NCBI GenBank assembly: GCA_963783235.1
Contig: CAWAMN010000001.1
Coordinates: forward strand, 1-64,000
Direction: 5' to 3'
Length of the DNA stretch: 64,000 nt
Origin: Thiohalomonas sp963783235
GTDB lineage: Bacteria > Pseudomonadota > Gammaproteobacteria > Thiohalomonadales > Thiohalomonadaceae
Positions 1 through 8,220 of the stretch are shown here, one piece after another. The number at the start of each line of letters is the position of its first letter. The stretch's first letter is position 1. Below the pieces are notes generated by a model. The model saw only the letters and a program-made list of their open reading frames with translations. It ran no database searches and was not told the DNA's origin. The position numbers and the translations under genes are program-made.

Positions 1-372
1 GCTGGTTATTGCCGCTGGTTCAGTTACGTATTGCTATTCATCGCCTGGAAGACTGGGGCCGCCGTCAGCTGGCCTTTCCTATCGCCAAGATCCCACAAGG
101 CGCACTACGTTCTGATGAACGTGGAGTGCAATGGCGAAGCCATGGCGGAGATGGAGTCCGCTTTCCGTTTCAACGACGCCGTGATCCGTAACCTGGTCCT
201 GCAGAAGAAGGAAGCCGTAACTGAGGCTTCGCCGCTGGCCAAGGTCCGGGGAAAGAGAAGAGGGGGAATACCCCGGGAAAGCAGGGACGAAAACAAGCCC
301 GAAGCTAAGCCCGAAGCCAAACTGGAAGGTGACGAAAAGGCCGAGAGTGAAGGCCAGGCTGCCTCCGAATAA
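1..372 (+). CDS. rpsF: 30S ribosomal protein S6, 5'-truncated and frameshifted
   Basis: S6 is a small-subunit ribosomal protein that pairs with S18. The gene runs in from before the window, so roughly the first 40 residues are missing or garbled. The conserved block RLEDWGRRQLAFPIAKI is read in one frame (about 49-91) and KAHYVLMNVEC continues in another. One extra C in the CCC at about 92-94 explains the switch. The tail after ESAFRFNDAVIRNLVL is typical, ending in a Lys/Glu-rich extension (PEAKPEAKLEGDEKAE). rpsR follows 74 bases downstream, as in the usual rpsF-rpsR operon. A base-call error is likelier than a true mutation because S6 is a core protein. Confidence 0.9.
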   Translation, partial: AGYCRWFSYVLLFIAWKTGAAVSWPFLSPRSHKAHYVLMNVECNGEAMAEMESAFRFNDAVIRNLVLQKKEAVTEASPLAKVRGKRRGGIPRESRDENKPEAKPEAKLEGDEKAESEGQAASE

Positions 373-446
373 CGGCTCGGCTTACCCCGACCGGTATTCC
401 CTTGCATTGTCCGAATCCGTGACCGAATAGAGATCAGGAGACCGAA

Positions 447-668
447 ATGGCTCGTTTTTCCGACGCAAAAAGTTTTGCCGTTTTACCGCTGAGGGCGTGA
501 AAGAGATCGACTACAAGGATCTCGCCACCCTCAAAAATTACGTCACCGAATCCGGCAAGATCGTTCCCAGCCGGATCACCGGCACCAAGGCGCTTACAGC
601 GTCAGCTTGCCCGTGCGATCAAGCGGGCCCGCTACCTGGCCTTGCTGCCGTATAGCGATAAGCACTGA
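447..668 (+). CDS. rpsR: 30S ribosomal protein S18, frameshifted
   Basis: S18 binds S6 on the platform of the small subunit. An AGGAG site (436-440) precedes the ATG. Read literally the frame stops after 18 codons, but the other frames give the expected protein: FCRFTAEGVKEIDYKDL, then LKNYVTESGKIVPSRITGTK, then RQLARAIKRARYLALLPYSD and a stop at 666-668. One T is missing from the T run near 456-460, and about two bases are missing near 588-596. The net change is three bases, so start and stop stay in phase and the product would be about 74 residues. Indels in so short an essential gene point to sequencing error. Confidence 0.88.
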
Positions 669-719
669 CAGGACATCTTACGGGAGGCCGAATCGGTCTC
701 CCGAAGGATGGAGAGAGCT

Positions 720-1628
720 ATGAAACTGCTCGCGGCCTATATCATGCGCGGCCGCATGCAGGCGATTCTGGTAACGGCCGTCGCCGCGTTGCTGTCCCTG
801 CTGTTGCCGCCGCTCAGCTACTTCAGCGGCGCCGCGGTGGGTCTGGTCACGCTGCGGGCGGGCCCCAAGAGCGGGCTGACCGTGCTCGCGGGATCGCTGC
901 TGGCCGTGGTTGTCTTGGCGGCAGTCATCCTGCAACAGCCATTGCTTGCGGTGGGGTTCGTCCTCGTGCTCTGGCTGCCCGTCTGGGCCCTGGCGACGGT
1001 GTTGCGGCAAACTGTGAGCCTATCGCGGACGCTCGTTTTGTCGGGCTTGTTCGGTGGGGTGCTGGTCCTGGGAGTCTACATTGCCCTGGATGACCCGGCG
1101 GGCTGGTGGATGCAGACCTATCAGCAGTTGCTGGCCCAGGCCGGATCCCAGGCGCCCGGCCCGGAAACGGAATCGGCCCTTCGGGAAGTTGCCGGGATTA
1201 TGACCGGTGCGGCAGCGGCGGCACTGGCACTGAGTGCGCTCGGTGCGCTGTTCATCGCTCGCTGGTGGCAGGCGGTGCTGTATAACCCGGGTGGCTTCCG
1301 AGAGGAATTTCACAGTTTGGCTGTCGGTCGGCCGGCCACCATTGTTGCTCTGGCACTGATTGGGGCGGCGACCATTCTGAACGACCCGGCAGCCGCTCTC
1401 GCCGGCGAATTGCTGGTCGTGGTTATGCTGCTGTTTCTGGTACACGGGCTGGCTGTCGTGCATGGTTTGGTGGCCCGCGTTGGAGCCAGTGTCGGCTGGC
1501 TGGTCGCGACCTATTTACTGCTCCTGTTGGCACTGCCGCAGACGGCGGTGACTTTGGCGGTATTCGGGTTGGTGGACAACTGGTTCGGTTTTCGTGCCTA
1601 TTTTGGCCGTTCCGAAGACAACAATTGA
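720..1628 (+). CDS. DUF2232-type polytopic membrane protein
   Basis: Integral inner-membrane protein of about 302 residues with many hydrophobic helices and few charges. Proteins of the DUF2232 (YybS-like) family commonly sit between rpsR and rplI in gammaproteobacteria, which is the position here. Two start codons are possible. The ATG at 720 (MKLLAAYIMRGRMQ) has GGAGAG about six bases upstream, while the one at 708 has no good site, so 720 is chosen. The function is unknown; the family is sometimes likened to membrane components of transporters. The last residues (RAYFGRSEDNN) are polar and probably cytoplasmic. Confidence 0.75.
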   Translation: MKLLAAYIMRGRMQAILVTAVAALLSLLLPPLSYFSGAAVGLVTLRAGPKSGLTVLAGSLLAVVVLAAVILQQPLLAVGFVLVLWLPVWALATVLRQTVSLSRTLVLSGLFGGVLVLGVYIALDDPAGWWMQTYQQLLAQAGSQAPGPETESALREVAGIMTGAAAAALALSALGALFIARWWQAVLYNPGGFREEFHSLAVGRPATIVALALIGAATILNDPAAALAGELLVVVMLLFLVHGLAVVHGLVARVGASVGWLVATYLLLLLALPQTAVTLAVFGLVDNWFGFRAYFGRSEDNN

Positions 1629-1691
1629 CAGTGTGGTTGCCCGGCGCCGGGAGCGCGGGGCGGAAAAGACGATGAGTCGAGGTGTATCGAG

Positions 1692-2141
1692 ATGGAAGTA
1701 ATCCTGCTGGAAAAGGTGCGCAATCTGGGCAACCTGGGCGACAAGGTTACCGTCAAGCCCGGATATGGCCGTAATTTCCTGATTCCGACCGGCCAGGCCG
1801 TCATGGCGACGGCGAAAAACGTGGCCGAATTCGAAGAGCGTCGCGCCGAACTGGAAAAGAAGGCGGCCGAAGCGCTCTCCGCCGCTCAGGCTCGCGCCGA
1901 TAAGTTGGCCGAACTGGGGTCGGTGACCCTGAAGGCTCACGCCGGAGAAGAGGGCAAGCTGTTCGGCTCCATCGGTCCGGCGGACATCGCCGACGCCATT
2001 ACGGCAGCCGGGGTGGAAGTCGAAAAGCGTGAAGTTCAGATGCCCGAAGGTCCGCTTCGTGCCATTGGCGAATATGACCTGGAAATCCAGTTCGAATCGG
2101 ACGTGCTTCAGGCAATCAAGGTAGTGGTCGAAGCCGACTAA
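1692..2141 (+). CDS. rplI: 50S ribosomal protein L9
   Basis: L9 binds 23S rRNA at the base of the L1 stalk with its N-terminal domain and reaches across ribosomes with its C-terminal domain. The N terminus MEVILLEKVRNLGNLGDKV and the GYGRNFLIP motif are diagnostic, and 149 residues is the normal length. GAGGTG lies about nine bases before the ATG. It follows the DUF2232 gene and precedes dnaB as in many gammaproteobacteria. The frame is intact, unlike rpsF and rpsR upstream. Confidence 0.97.
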   Translation: MEVILLEKVRNLGNLGDKVTVKPGYGRNFLIPTGQAVMATAKNVAEFEERRAELEKKAAEALSAAQARADKLAELGSVTLKAHAGEEGKLFGSIGPADIADAITAAGVEVEKREVQMPEGPLRAIGEYDLEIQFESDVLQAIKVVVEAD

Positions 2142-2154
2142 CGCCTGGATTACG

Positions 2155-2183
2155 CCCCGGACCTCCCGAAGGTAGGTCCGGGG
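2155..2183 (+). terminator. Hairpin after rplI, possible weak terminator
   Basis: A perfect ten-base-pair stem, CCCCGGACCT with AGGTCCGGGG, encloses a nine-base loop 14 bases after the rplI stop. No T run follows, so it may act as an mRNA 3'-end stabiliser or attenuator before dnaB instead of a classical intrinsic terminator. Confidence 0.5.
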
Positions 2184-2258
2184 TGCTTGCCGCGGGCCGG
2201 ATTTCCCGGCATTCTGGTTCCCACCCCGGGCCCATTTTTCCCGGCGTGATTCTGGCTT

Positions 2259-3659
2259 ATGCCCATGCAGGAAAGTGCAGCCCCATTCGCCCGCGACGAC
2301 GCCACCGCGGCGCTGAAAATCCCTCCCCATTCAATCGAGGCCGAACAGTCGGTCCTCGGTGGTCTCATGCTCGACAACGGTGCATGGGACAAAGTGGCCG
2401 ACCTGGTCAGCGACCCTGACTTTTATCGTCGTGACCACCGTCTGATCTTTCAGGCGATTCGCCGCTTGGCCGAAGAGGCCAAACCCTTCGATGTCGTGAC
2501 GCTGGCGGAGTCGCTGGACAACCAGGGTGAGCTCGAAAAGCTCGGCGGGATCGCTTACCTGGGCTCGCTCGCCAGCAATACCCCCAGTGCCGCCAACATC
2601 AAGTCCTACGCTAACATCGTCCGCGAGCGTTCGGTGTTGCGCCAGCTTATCGGTGTCGCCAACTCCATCGCCGACAGCGGTTATCACCCCGAAGGACGAC
2701 CGGTCCATGAGCTGCTGGACGAGGCGGAAAAGCGCGTCTTCGAGATTGCCGATCAGAGCAATCGCGATCGGGCCGGCTTCAAGGGCATCAAGGAACTGCT
2801 GGTTAAGGCGGTCGACCGTATCGATTATCTGTTCAGTCAGGATAATGCGATTACCGGGGTGCCCACCGGCTTCACCGACTTCGATGACAAGACCTCAGGC
2901 CTTCAGCGCTCCGACCTGGTCATCATCGCCGGTCGTCCTTCCATGGGCAAAACCACCTTCGCGATGAATATCGCCGAGAACGCGGCGATCAAACACCAGG
3001 CTCCAGTGGCTGTTTTTTCGATGGAGATGCCGGGCGAACAGTTGGCCATGCGCATGATGTCCTCTTTAGGTCGCATCGATCAGCATAAGGTCCGTACCGG
3101 CAAGCTGGGTGACGATGATTGGCCGCGGCTGACCTCGGCGGTGGGGATTCTCTCCGAGGCACCTATCTACATCGACGATACCCCCGGATTGACACCGACC
3201 GATCTTCGGGCCCGCGCCCGGCGCCTGGCCCGTGAACACGGCCTGGGGTTGATCGTCATCGATTATCTGCAGCTGATGCAGGTGGTCGGGGGCGGCGAAA
3301 ATCGCGCTACCGAGATTTCGGAGATTTCCCGATCACTGAAGGGACTCGCCAAGGAACTCAACGTACCGGTGATCGCCCTGTCCCAGCTCAACCGCAGCCT
3401 CGAGCAGCGTCCCAACAAGCGGCCGGTGATGTCGGATCTGCGCGAGTCCGGGGCCATCGAGCAGGATGCGGATGTTATCGTCTTCATCTATCGGGACGAG
3501 GTCTACAACGAGGACAGTCCCGATAAAGGGACCGCCGAGATTATCATCGGCAAACAGCGTAACGGGCCCATCGGTACCGTCCGCCTGGCCTTCCTCGGCC
3601 AGTACACCCAGTTTGCGAATTTCGCCGGCAACGATTACGGCGCACCGGAGGGGCCCTGA
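2259..3659 (+). CDS. dnaB: Replicative DNA helicase DnaB
   Basis: Hexameric 5'-3' helicase that unwinds DNA at the fork and recruits primase. The N-terminal DnaB domain starts near residue 20 (PPHSIEAEQSVLGGLMLD). The RecA-like motor domain has a Walker A at residues 225-232 (GRPSMGKT) and a Walker B at LIVIDYLQLM near 330. The 466-residue length is normal and no intein is present. An alternative start lies two codons in (MQES). The stop TGA shares its A with the ATG of alr, so the two are translationally coupled. Confidence 0.97.
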   Translation: MPMQESAAPFARDDATAALKIPPHSIEAEQSVLGGLMLDNGAWDKVADLVSDPDFYRRDHRLIFQAIRRLAEEAKPFDVVTLAESLDNQGELEKLGGIAYLGSLASNTPSAANIKSYANIVRERSVLRQLIGVANSIADSGYHPEGRPVHELLDEAEKRVFEIADQSNRDRAGFKGIKELLVKAVDRIDYLFSQDNAITGVPTGFTDFDDKTSGLQRSDLVIIAGRPSMGKTTFAMNIAENAAIKHQAPVAVFSMEMPGEQLAMRMMSSLGRIDQHKVRTGKLGDDDWPRLTSAVGILSEAPIYIDDTPGLTPTDLRARARRLAREHGLGLIVIDYLQLMQVVGGGENRATEISEISRSLKGLAKELNVPVIALSQLNRSLEQRPNKRPVMSDLRESGAIEQDADVIVFIYRDEVYNEDSPDKGTAEIIIGKQRNGPIGTVRLAFLGQYTQFANFAGNDYGAPEGP

Positions 3660-4795
3660 TGACGGTCGCCAGGGCCCCGCTACCGGAAGACGGCCTGACC
3701 GCAGCCGAAACGGTTGCGGGTCGTGCCACGCGGGTGTCCATCGATCTGGGCGCACTGCGACACAACCTATCAATCGCCCGCGCTGCCGCGCCCCGATCCC
3801 GGATCATGGCGGCCATTAAAGCCAATGGCTACGGTCACGGTTTGGAGCGCGTCGCCACGGCGCTGCATGGGGCCGATGCGTTCGGGGTCGCCTGCATCAA
3901 TGAAGCCCTGGCCCTTAGAATGGCGGGTATCGAGGCGCCCATCACCCTGCTGGAAGGTTTTTTCCACAGTGATGAGATCCCCTTGCTTCCGGCCTACCAG
4001 TTCGAAGCGGTGCTCCATGATACCTCCCAAGTCGAGGCCCTGGAGCGGAGCCCGCTCTCCGGGACGGTTCGGGTGTGGATCAAAGTGGATACGGGCATGC
4101 ACCGGCTGGGCTTCGCGCCGGGGGCGACACGCGGTATTTGGCGCCGGCTCGAGGCATTGCAGGGCGTCGAGGTGGTGGGGTTCATGACCCATCTGGCCTG
4201 CGCCGACGACCGGAGCCATCCGGCCACAGCCCAGCAGCTTACCCTTTTCGCTGACACCACCCAAGGATTGCCCGGTGAGCGGGCGATCGCCAATTCCGCT
4301 GGCGTGCTCGGCTGGCCTGAAAGTCACGTGGACTGGGTCCGTCCCGGCGTCATGCTCTATGGGATTTCCCCTTTTCTGGAGGGCCGGGGACCGGAGGCTA
4401 AGCTGCGTCCGGCGATGACGCTGCACTCGGAACTCATAGCCGTTAATCACATTGCCAAGGGCGAAGCCGTCGGTTACGGAGCGACCTGGCGCGCTCCGGA
4501 GGCGCTCCCGGTCGGGGTCGTGGCCATTGGTTACGGTGACGGTTATCCCCGCCACGCCCCTTCGGGGACCCCCGTGCTGGTCAACGGTCAACCGATGCCG
4601 CTGATTGGCCGGGTTTCGATGGATATGATTACCGTCGATTTGCGCGGCCAGCCGCAAGCCTGTGTGGGCGATCCCGTTGTGCTCTGGGGTGAAGGATTAC
4701 CCGCGGAGATCATCGCTGAACGAGCCGGGACGATCGCCTATGAATTGCTGTGCGGCGTAACGCAGCGGGTTCGCTGTGTGGAAGTGGACGCCTGA
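3659..4795 (+). CDS. alr: Alanine racemase
   Basis: PLP-dependent enzyme that interconverts L- and D-alanine for peptidoglycan synthesis. The PLP lysine is Lys54 in AAIKANGYGHG, and the catalytic tyrosine of the partner subunit is Tyr273 in VGYGATWRA. At 378 residues the length is slightly above usual because of an N-terminal extension of about 20 residues before RVSIDLGALRHN. The start overlaps the dnaB stop by one base. The dnaB-alr order is conserved in gammaproteobacteria. Confidence 0.96.
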   Translation: MTVARAPLPEDGLTAAETVAGRATRVSIDLGALRHNLSIARAAAPRSRIMAAIKANGYGHGLERVATALHGADAFGVACINEALALRMAGIEAPITLLEGFFHSDEIPLLPAYQFEAVLHDTSQVEALERSPLSGTVRVWIKVDTGMHRLGFAPGATRGIWRRLEALQGVEVVGFMTHLACADDRSHPATAQQLTLFADTTQGLPGERAIANSAGVLGWPESHVDWVRPGVMLYGISPFLEGRGPEAKLRPAMTLHSELIAVNHIAKGEAVGYGATWRAPEALPVGVVAIGYGDGYPRHAPSGTPVLVNGQPMPLIGRVSMDMITVDLRGQPQACVGDPVVLWGEGLPAEIIAERAGTIAYELLCGVTQRVRCVEVDA

Positions 4796-4801
4796 CACGC
4801 C

Positions 4802-5245
4802 ATGGCTGAGGGCTCAAGGAAGTCGCCGGTACTGGGGGTGGGGGCGGTCGTCCGGCGGGCCGACGCGGTGCTGTTGGTGAGGAGGGGGAGGGCACCCTAT
4901 CGAGGAGAATGGGCCATTCCCGGCGGACGGGTCGAGTGGGGTGAAACCCTGGCCTCCGCCGCCGAGCGCGAGCTGCTGGAAGAGACCGGCGTTACCATCC
5001 GTGCCACAGAACCGGTCTACACCTTTGAATACATCGAAACGACCGAAGAGGGTCCCCCCCGTTTTCACTACGTCGTCATCGATCTGCAGGGCGAATACGT
5101 TGCCGGCGAACCCCGCGCCGCCAGCGATGCCGAGGATGCGGCCTGGATCAAGCTTTCGGAGTTGGAACGCGTTCCGGTGAACCGGACAACCCGGGATTGT
5201 CTCACCACCCTTTACCCCTCGGAAGTCGGACCGCAAGGAGCGTGA
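4802..5245 (+). CDS. Nudix hydrolase
   Basis: Cytosolic pyrophosphohydrolase of the Nudix family, which cleaves nucleoside diphosphates linked to other moieties. The Nudix box is clear at residues 42-64 (GRVEWGETL...RELLEETGV). The sequence LGVGAVVRRADAVLLVRRG before it is the usual first strand pair. It resembles the ADP-ribose pyrophosphatase/MutT-like subgroup, but the substrate cannot be read from the sequence. The gene starts six bases after alr and its stop almost touches the next small gene, suggesting an alr-nudix-lipoprotein transcription unit. Confidence 0.9.
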   Translation: MAEGSRKSPVLGVGAVVRRADAVLLVRRGRAPYRGEWAIPGGRVEWGETLASAAERELLEETGVTIRATEPVYTFEYIETTEEGPPRFHYVVIDLQGEYVAGEPRAASDAEDAAWIKLSELERVPVNRTTRDCLTTLYPSEVGPQGA

Positions 5246-5246
5246 A

Positions 5247-5450
5247 GTGAGGCTGAATCTCGGCTGGTTCATGGCCTGTGCGCTGGTCCTGAGTGGTTGC
5301 GGGCTCGATAGTCCGGGAGGCCGTATCGGCTGGCTGGTGTTGCTGCCGTTGGGCCTTATTGCCTTTCTACTCTGGTATGTGCTTCGCTGGCCCCGGCATC
5401 CGTTCTACGACAAAGACCAGCGCCGTCGTCCTGACCATGACGACGATTGA
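5247..5450 (+). CDS. Small lipoprotein-like membrane protein
   Basis: A 67-residue protein starting at GTG, with an AGGAG site (5236-5240) six bases upstream. The N terminus ends in the lipobox-like LVLSGC, so cleavage before Cys18 and lipidation is plausible. A second hydrophobic helix (IGWLVLLPLGLIAFLLWYVL) follows, then a charged tail ending DHDDD. The function is unknown. It lies one base after the Nudix gene stop and before radA. Confidence 0.6.
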   Translation: MRLNLGWFMACALVLSGCGLDSPGGRIGWLVLLPLGLIAFLLWYVLRWPRHPFYDKDQRRRPDHDDD

Positions 5451-5577
5451 TGCGATCGTCGGAACGCAGGGACCGCTCTCGATTTTGAACCGGTCGGGTT
5501 CCATTCCCGAAATACGATTTGAACCTTCGCTCTCAATGCGTCTTTGCGGGTAGATGAGAGCGTTTCCAGGAGGATCT

Positions 5578-6933
5578 TTGGCCAAGGCGAAAACCGTTTT
5601 TAGCTGCCGTAGTTGCGGCGCCCAGGCCCCGAAATGGGCCGGGCAGTGTGCCGACTGCGGCGACTGGAACACGCTCGAGGAGGATGTCGAGGTCTCTGCG
5701 CCGGTTCGGCACAGGGGCTATGCGGGCGCTGCCGGGCCCGCCAGGGTACAGCGGCTTTCCGAGGTGCCGGCGGATCACGTGGTGCGCACCCTTACTGGAA
5801 GCGGCGAGTTCGACCGGGTGCTCGGCGGCGGGCTGGTTCCCGGCTCCGTTGTCCTGCTCGGGGGCGATCCCGGCATTGGCAAATCAACCCTGCTTCTGCA
5901 GACGCTGGCCAGCCTCAGTGAGCGTAACGCCACCCTGTATGTCAGTGGCGAGGAGTCGCCCCAGCAGGTGAGCCTGCGGGCCCAGCGTCTCAAGCTTGCG
6001 GCGGAGCGTCTGCAAATGCTCGCCGAAACCCGCGTCGAGGCGGTACTGGCGGCGGCGCGGCAACACAAGCCGCAAGTGTTGGTGGTCGACTCCATCCAAA
6101 CCATTTACACCGAGACCCTTCAGTCGGCGCCCGGCGCCGTCGGGCAGGTCCGTGAGAGTGCCGCACAGTTGGTGCGATACGCCAAGGAGAGCGGGGCGGC
6201 GCTGTTTTTGGTGGGACATGTCACCAAAGACGGACAGCTGGCCGGTCCACGGGTACTGGAGCACATGGTGGATACCGTCCTCTATTTCGAAGGGCAGAGC
6301 GGCAGCCGCTTTCGCGTGATCCGTGCCTTCAAAAACCGGTTCGGGGCGGTGAACGAGCTGGGCGTCTTCGCCATGGGCGAAATGGGGCTGAAGGATGTCT
6401 CCAATCCTTCCGCGATCTTTCTATCACGCCACGACAACCCCATCTCCGGTTCCGCTGTGATGGTGACGGTCGAGGGCAGCCGGCCGCTGCTGGCCGAAGT
6501 CCAGGCCCTCGTGGATGAGAGCCATCTGTCCAATCCACGTCGGGTTACCGTTGGGCTGGAGCATAACCGTCTGGCCATTCTCCTGGCCGTCCTGCACCGC
6601 CACGGCGGTGTGGCTACCTATGATCAGGATGTCTTCGTCAACGTGGTTGGCGGCGTGCGGGTCACCGAAACGGGGGCCGACCTGGCGCTGCTGTTGGCCA
6701 TTCTCTCCAGCCTGCGCGACCGGCCTCTGCCGGAGAAGCTGGTGACTTTCGGGGAAGTGGGCCTTGCCGGTGAGATTCGCCCGGTACCCAACGGTGAGGA
6801 CCGTCTGCGGGAGGCGCTCAAGCACGGTTTCACCCGCGCGATCGTGCCCGCCGCCAATGCACCCAAAAAGGCCATGGAGGGTATCGAAGTGGTGGGGGTT
6901 GCGCGTCTTTCCGAGGCGCTGGATGCCCTGTAG
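5578..6933 (+). CDS. radA: DNA repair protein RadA
   Basis: RadA is a DnaB-like branch-migration helicase that processes recombination intermediates. A zinc finger is formed by Cys10, Cys13, Cys24 and Cys27. Walker A is GGDPGIGKS at 95-103, the family motif KNRFG lies near 260, and a Lon-protease-like domain forms the C terminus. The start is taken as TTG 5578 because AGGAGG (5568-5573) lies just before it and the product then begins MAKAK as in known RadA proteins. The in-frame ATG at 5554 lacks a ribosome site. The length of 451 residues is normal. Confidence 0.95.
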   Translation: MAKAKTVFSCRSCGAQAPKWAGQCADCGDWNTLEEDVEVSAPVRHRGYAGAAGPARVQRLSEVPADHVVRTLTGSGEFDRVLGGGLVPGSVVLLGGDPGIGKSTLLLQTLASLSERNATLYVSGEESPQQVSLRAQRLKLAAERLQMLAETRVEAVLAAARQHKPQVLVVDSIQTIYTETLQSAPGAVGQVRESAAQLVRYAKESGAALFLVGHVTKDGQLAGPRVLEHMVDTVLYFEGQSGSRFRVIRAFKNRFGAVNELGVFAMGEMGLKDVSNPSAIFLSRHDNPISGSAVMVTVEGSRPLLAEVQALVDESHLSNPRRVTVGLEHNRLAILLAVLHRHGGVATYDQDVFVNVVGGVRVTETGADLALLLAILSSLRDRPLPEKLVTFGEVGLAGEIRPVPNGEDRLREALKHGFTRAIVPAANAPKKAMEGIEVVGVARLSEALDAL

Positions 6934-7093
6934 GGACATTCTTCAACGGCAGGGTTTCAGCTCGTTCGCATCCGGACAGGAAAAAAGCCGGGGGCCCGGG
7001 AAAATCAGGTCTGCAAGAGGAGAGAGGGCCGGCTCTTGTTCCCTTCTCTTGTGGTCAGAGCTCAAGAGGGGAGCGCAGAAAGCCCGAAACCGA

Positions 7094-7474
7094 TCAGGTG
7101 GCTTCCTGCACTGCCAGGAGCTCACCGAGCTCTCGCTGGAGCAGGGTTTCGTCGCCAAGGTTGAGCTGCAGGAGGCGTTTGAGGTGGGAAACGCTGTCGA
7201 GGTCAATCGATTCGCAATGAAAGCCGATATGGTCCGGGTGAATATGGGCGACGCCGCCTTTCATGACGATAAGTGGCTGGTTATCACCGTCCATGACTTC
7301 CACTTGGCACCCGGTGCCGCGCCCACCTTCCCAACCCGATGGACGGTCGACGAGAACGCCTTTCAGGGAAATGTCAGTCAGTCTCGTCTCCCAGACCCTT
7401 TGGCCGCAGACCAGTCGGACGGGGCCATCCATAGTGATACGCGAGAAGTGACGTTTCTCTTCGCTGAGGGCCAT
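7094..7474 (-). CDS. PilZ domain protein
   Basis: Probable cyclic-di-GMP receptor of 126 residues made of a single PilZ domain. The binding signature RxxxR is present as RHFSR near the N terminus, and the second motif D/NxSxxG as DISLKG about 20 residues later. ATG 7474 is chosen because AGGAG lies five bases upstream; a GTG one codon earlier is possible. It follows the FHA gene by a few bases, so the two are probably co-transcribed. Its target is unknown. Confidence 0.85.
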   Translation of the reverse strand: MALSEEKRHFSRITMDGPVRLVCGQRVWETRLTDISLKGVLVDRPSGWEGGRGTGCQVEVMDGDNQPLIVMKGGVAHIHPDHIGFHCESIDLDSVSHLKRLLQLNLGDETLLQRELGELLAVQEAT

Positions 7475-7482
7475 CACGGCTC

Positions 7483-8091
7483 CTATTGCAGGTAAAACTG
7501 CATTTTGACGTTGCCGATCCGGATGGTGTCCCCGTCATCCAGACGCCAGCTGTAGTCACCGATGGAGACGCCATTGACCTCGGGCGGGTGCTCGCCTTCG
7601 AGATGGGAGAGGAAAAAGCCGTCATTACGGCGGGCAATCACGGCCGTTTGCACGCCGGGTTTGCCCAGGTTGTTGAGGTTACGGTTCAGGCTGATGGTCT
7701 TGCCGACATTCTGGCCGTTCATCAACTGCAGCCAGGCGCTTTTCGGTTTGCGGATTGGTTCCAGCGTGAGCTCGCTGTCCTCGGCGATCGCCTCCGCCGT
7801 CAGGGCGTCAAATTCCACTTCCAGCGTATGCTTGCCGATGGCAATTTCGTCCCCGCTTTTGAGGGCCTGTTCGCCAATCCTCTGGCCGTTAACGAAGGTC
7901 CCGCCGGGGCTATCCAGGTCTTCCAGCAGCCAATCGCCCCCGCTGCGGCTTAAACGTGCATGCTTCTCATGCACCGCCAGGCTGTCGATGGCGATATCGC
8001 TATCTGGCGCACTGCCGATGACCACCTCATCCTTTTCCAGAGGGAAGATCTTCAGCACCTTGCCCTTGAAAGAAAGGGTCAGTCTGGACAC
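7483..8091 (-). CDS. FHA domain protein (two FHA-like modules)
   Basis: Phosphothreonine-binding adaptor of 202 residues. The first FHA module is clear: VVIGSAPDSDIAID, then VHEKHARL and GGTFVNGQRI in the first 75 residues. A second FHA-like module follows after a linker, with NLNNLGKPG, VNGVSIGDYSW and DGDTIRIGNV in the last 80 residues. The start is GTG, with GGAG eight bases upstream. Its downstream neighbour encodes a PilZ protein, suggesting that phosphorylation and cyclic-di-GMP signals converge. No kinase is encoded nearby. Confidence 0.85.
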   Translation of the reverse strand: MSRLTLSFKGKVLKIFPLEKDEVVIGSAPDSDIAIDSLAVHEKHARLSRSGGDWLLEDLDSPGGTFVNGQRIGEQALKSGDEIAIGKHTLEVEFDALTAEAIAEDSELTLEPIRKPKSAWLQLMNGQNVGKTISLNRNLNNLGKPGVQTAVIARRNDGFFLSHLEGEHPPEVNGVSIGDYSWRLDDGDTIRIGNVKMQFYLQ

Positions 8092-8220
8092 CGGGTTGCT
8101 CCGAAGCTATTGATTGGCCGCGCCATTATAGGCTTTGTAGCTGCTCGGGTGTAGGGGCGGGCCCCAGCCGTGTGACCAGCGGCGCATTTTTAAGACCGGG
8201 CGGCAGTGGATCCGGGATGC

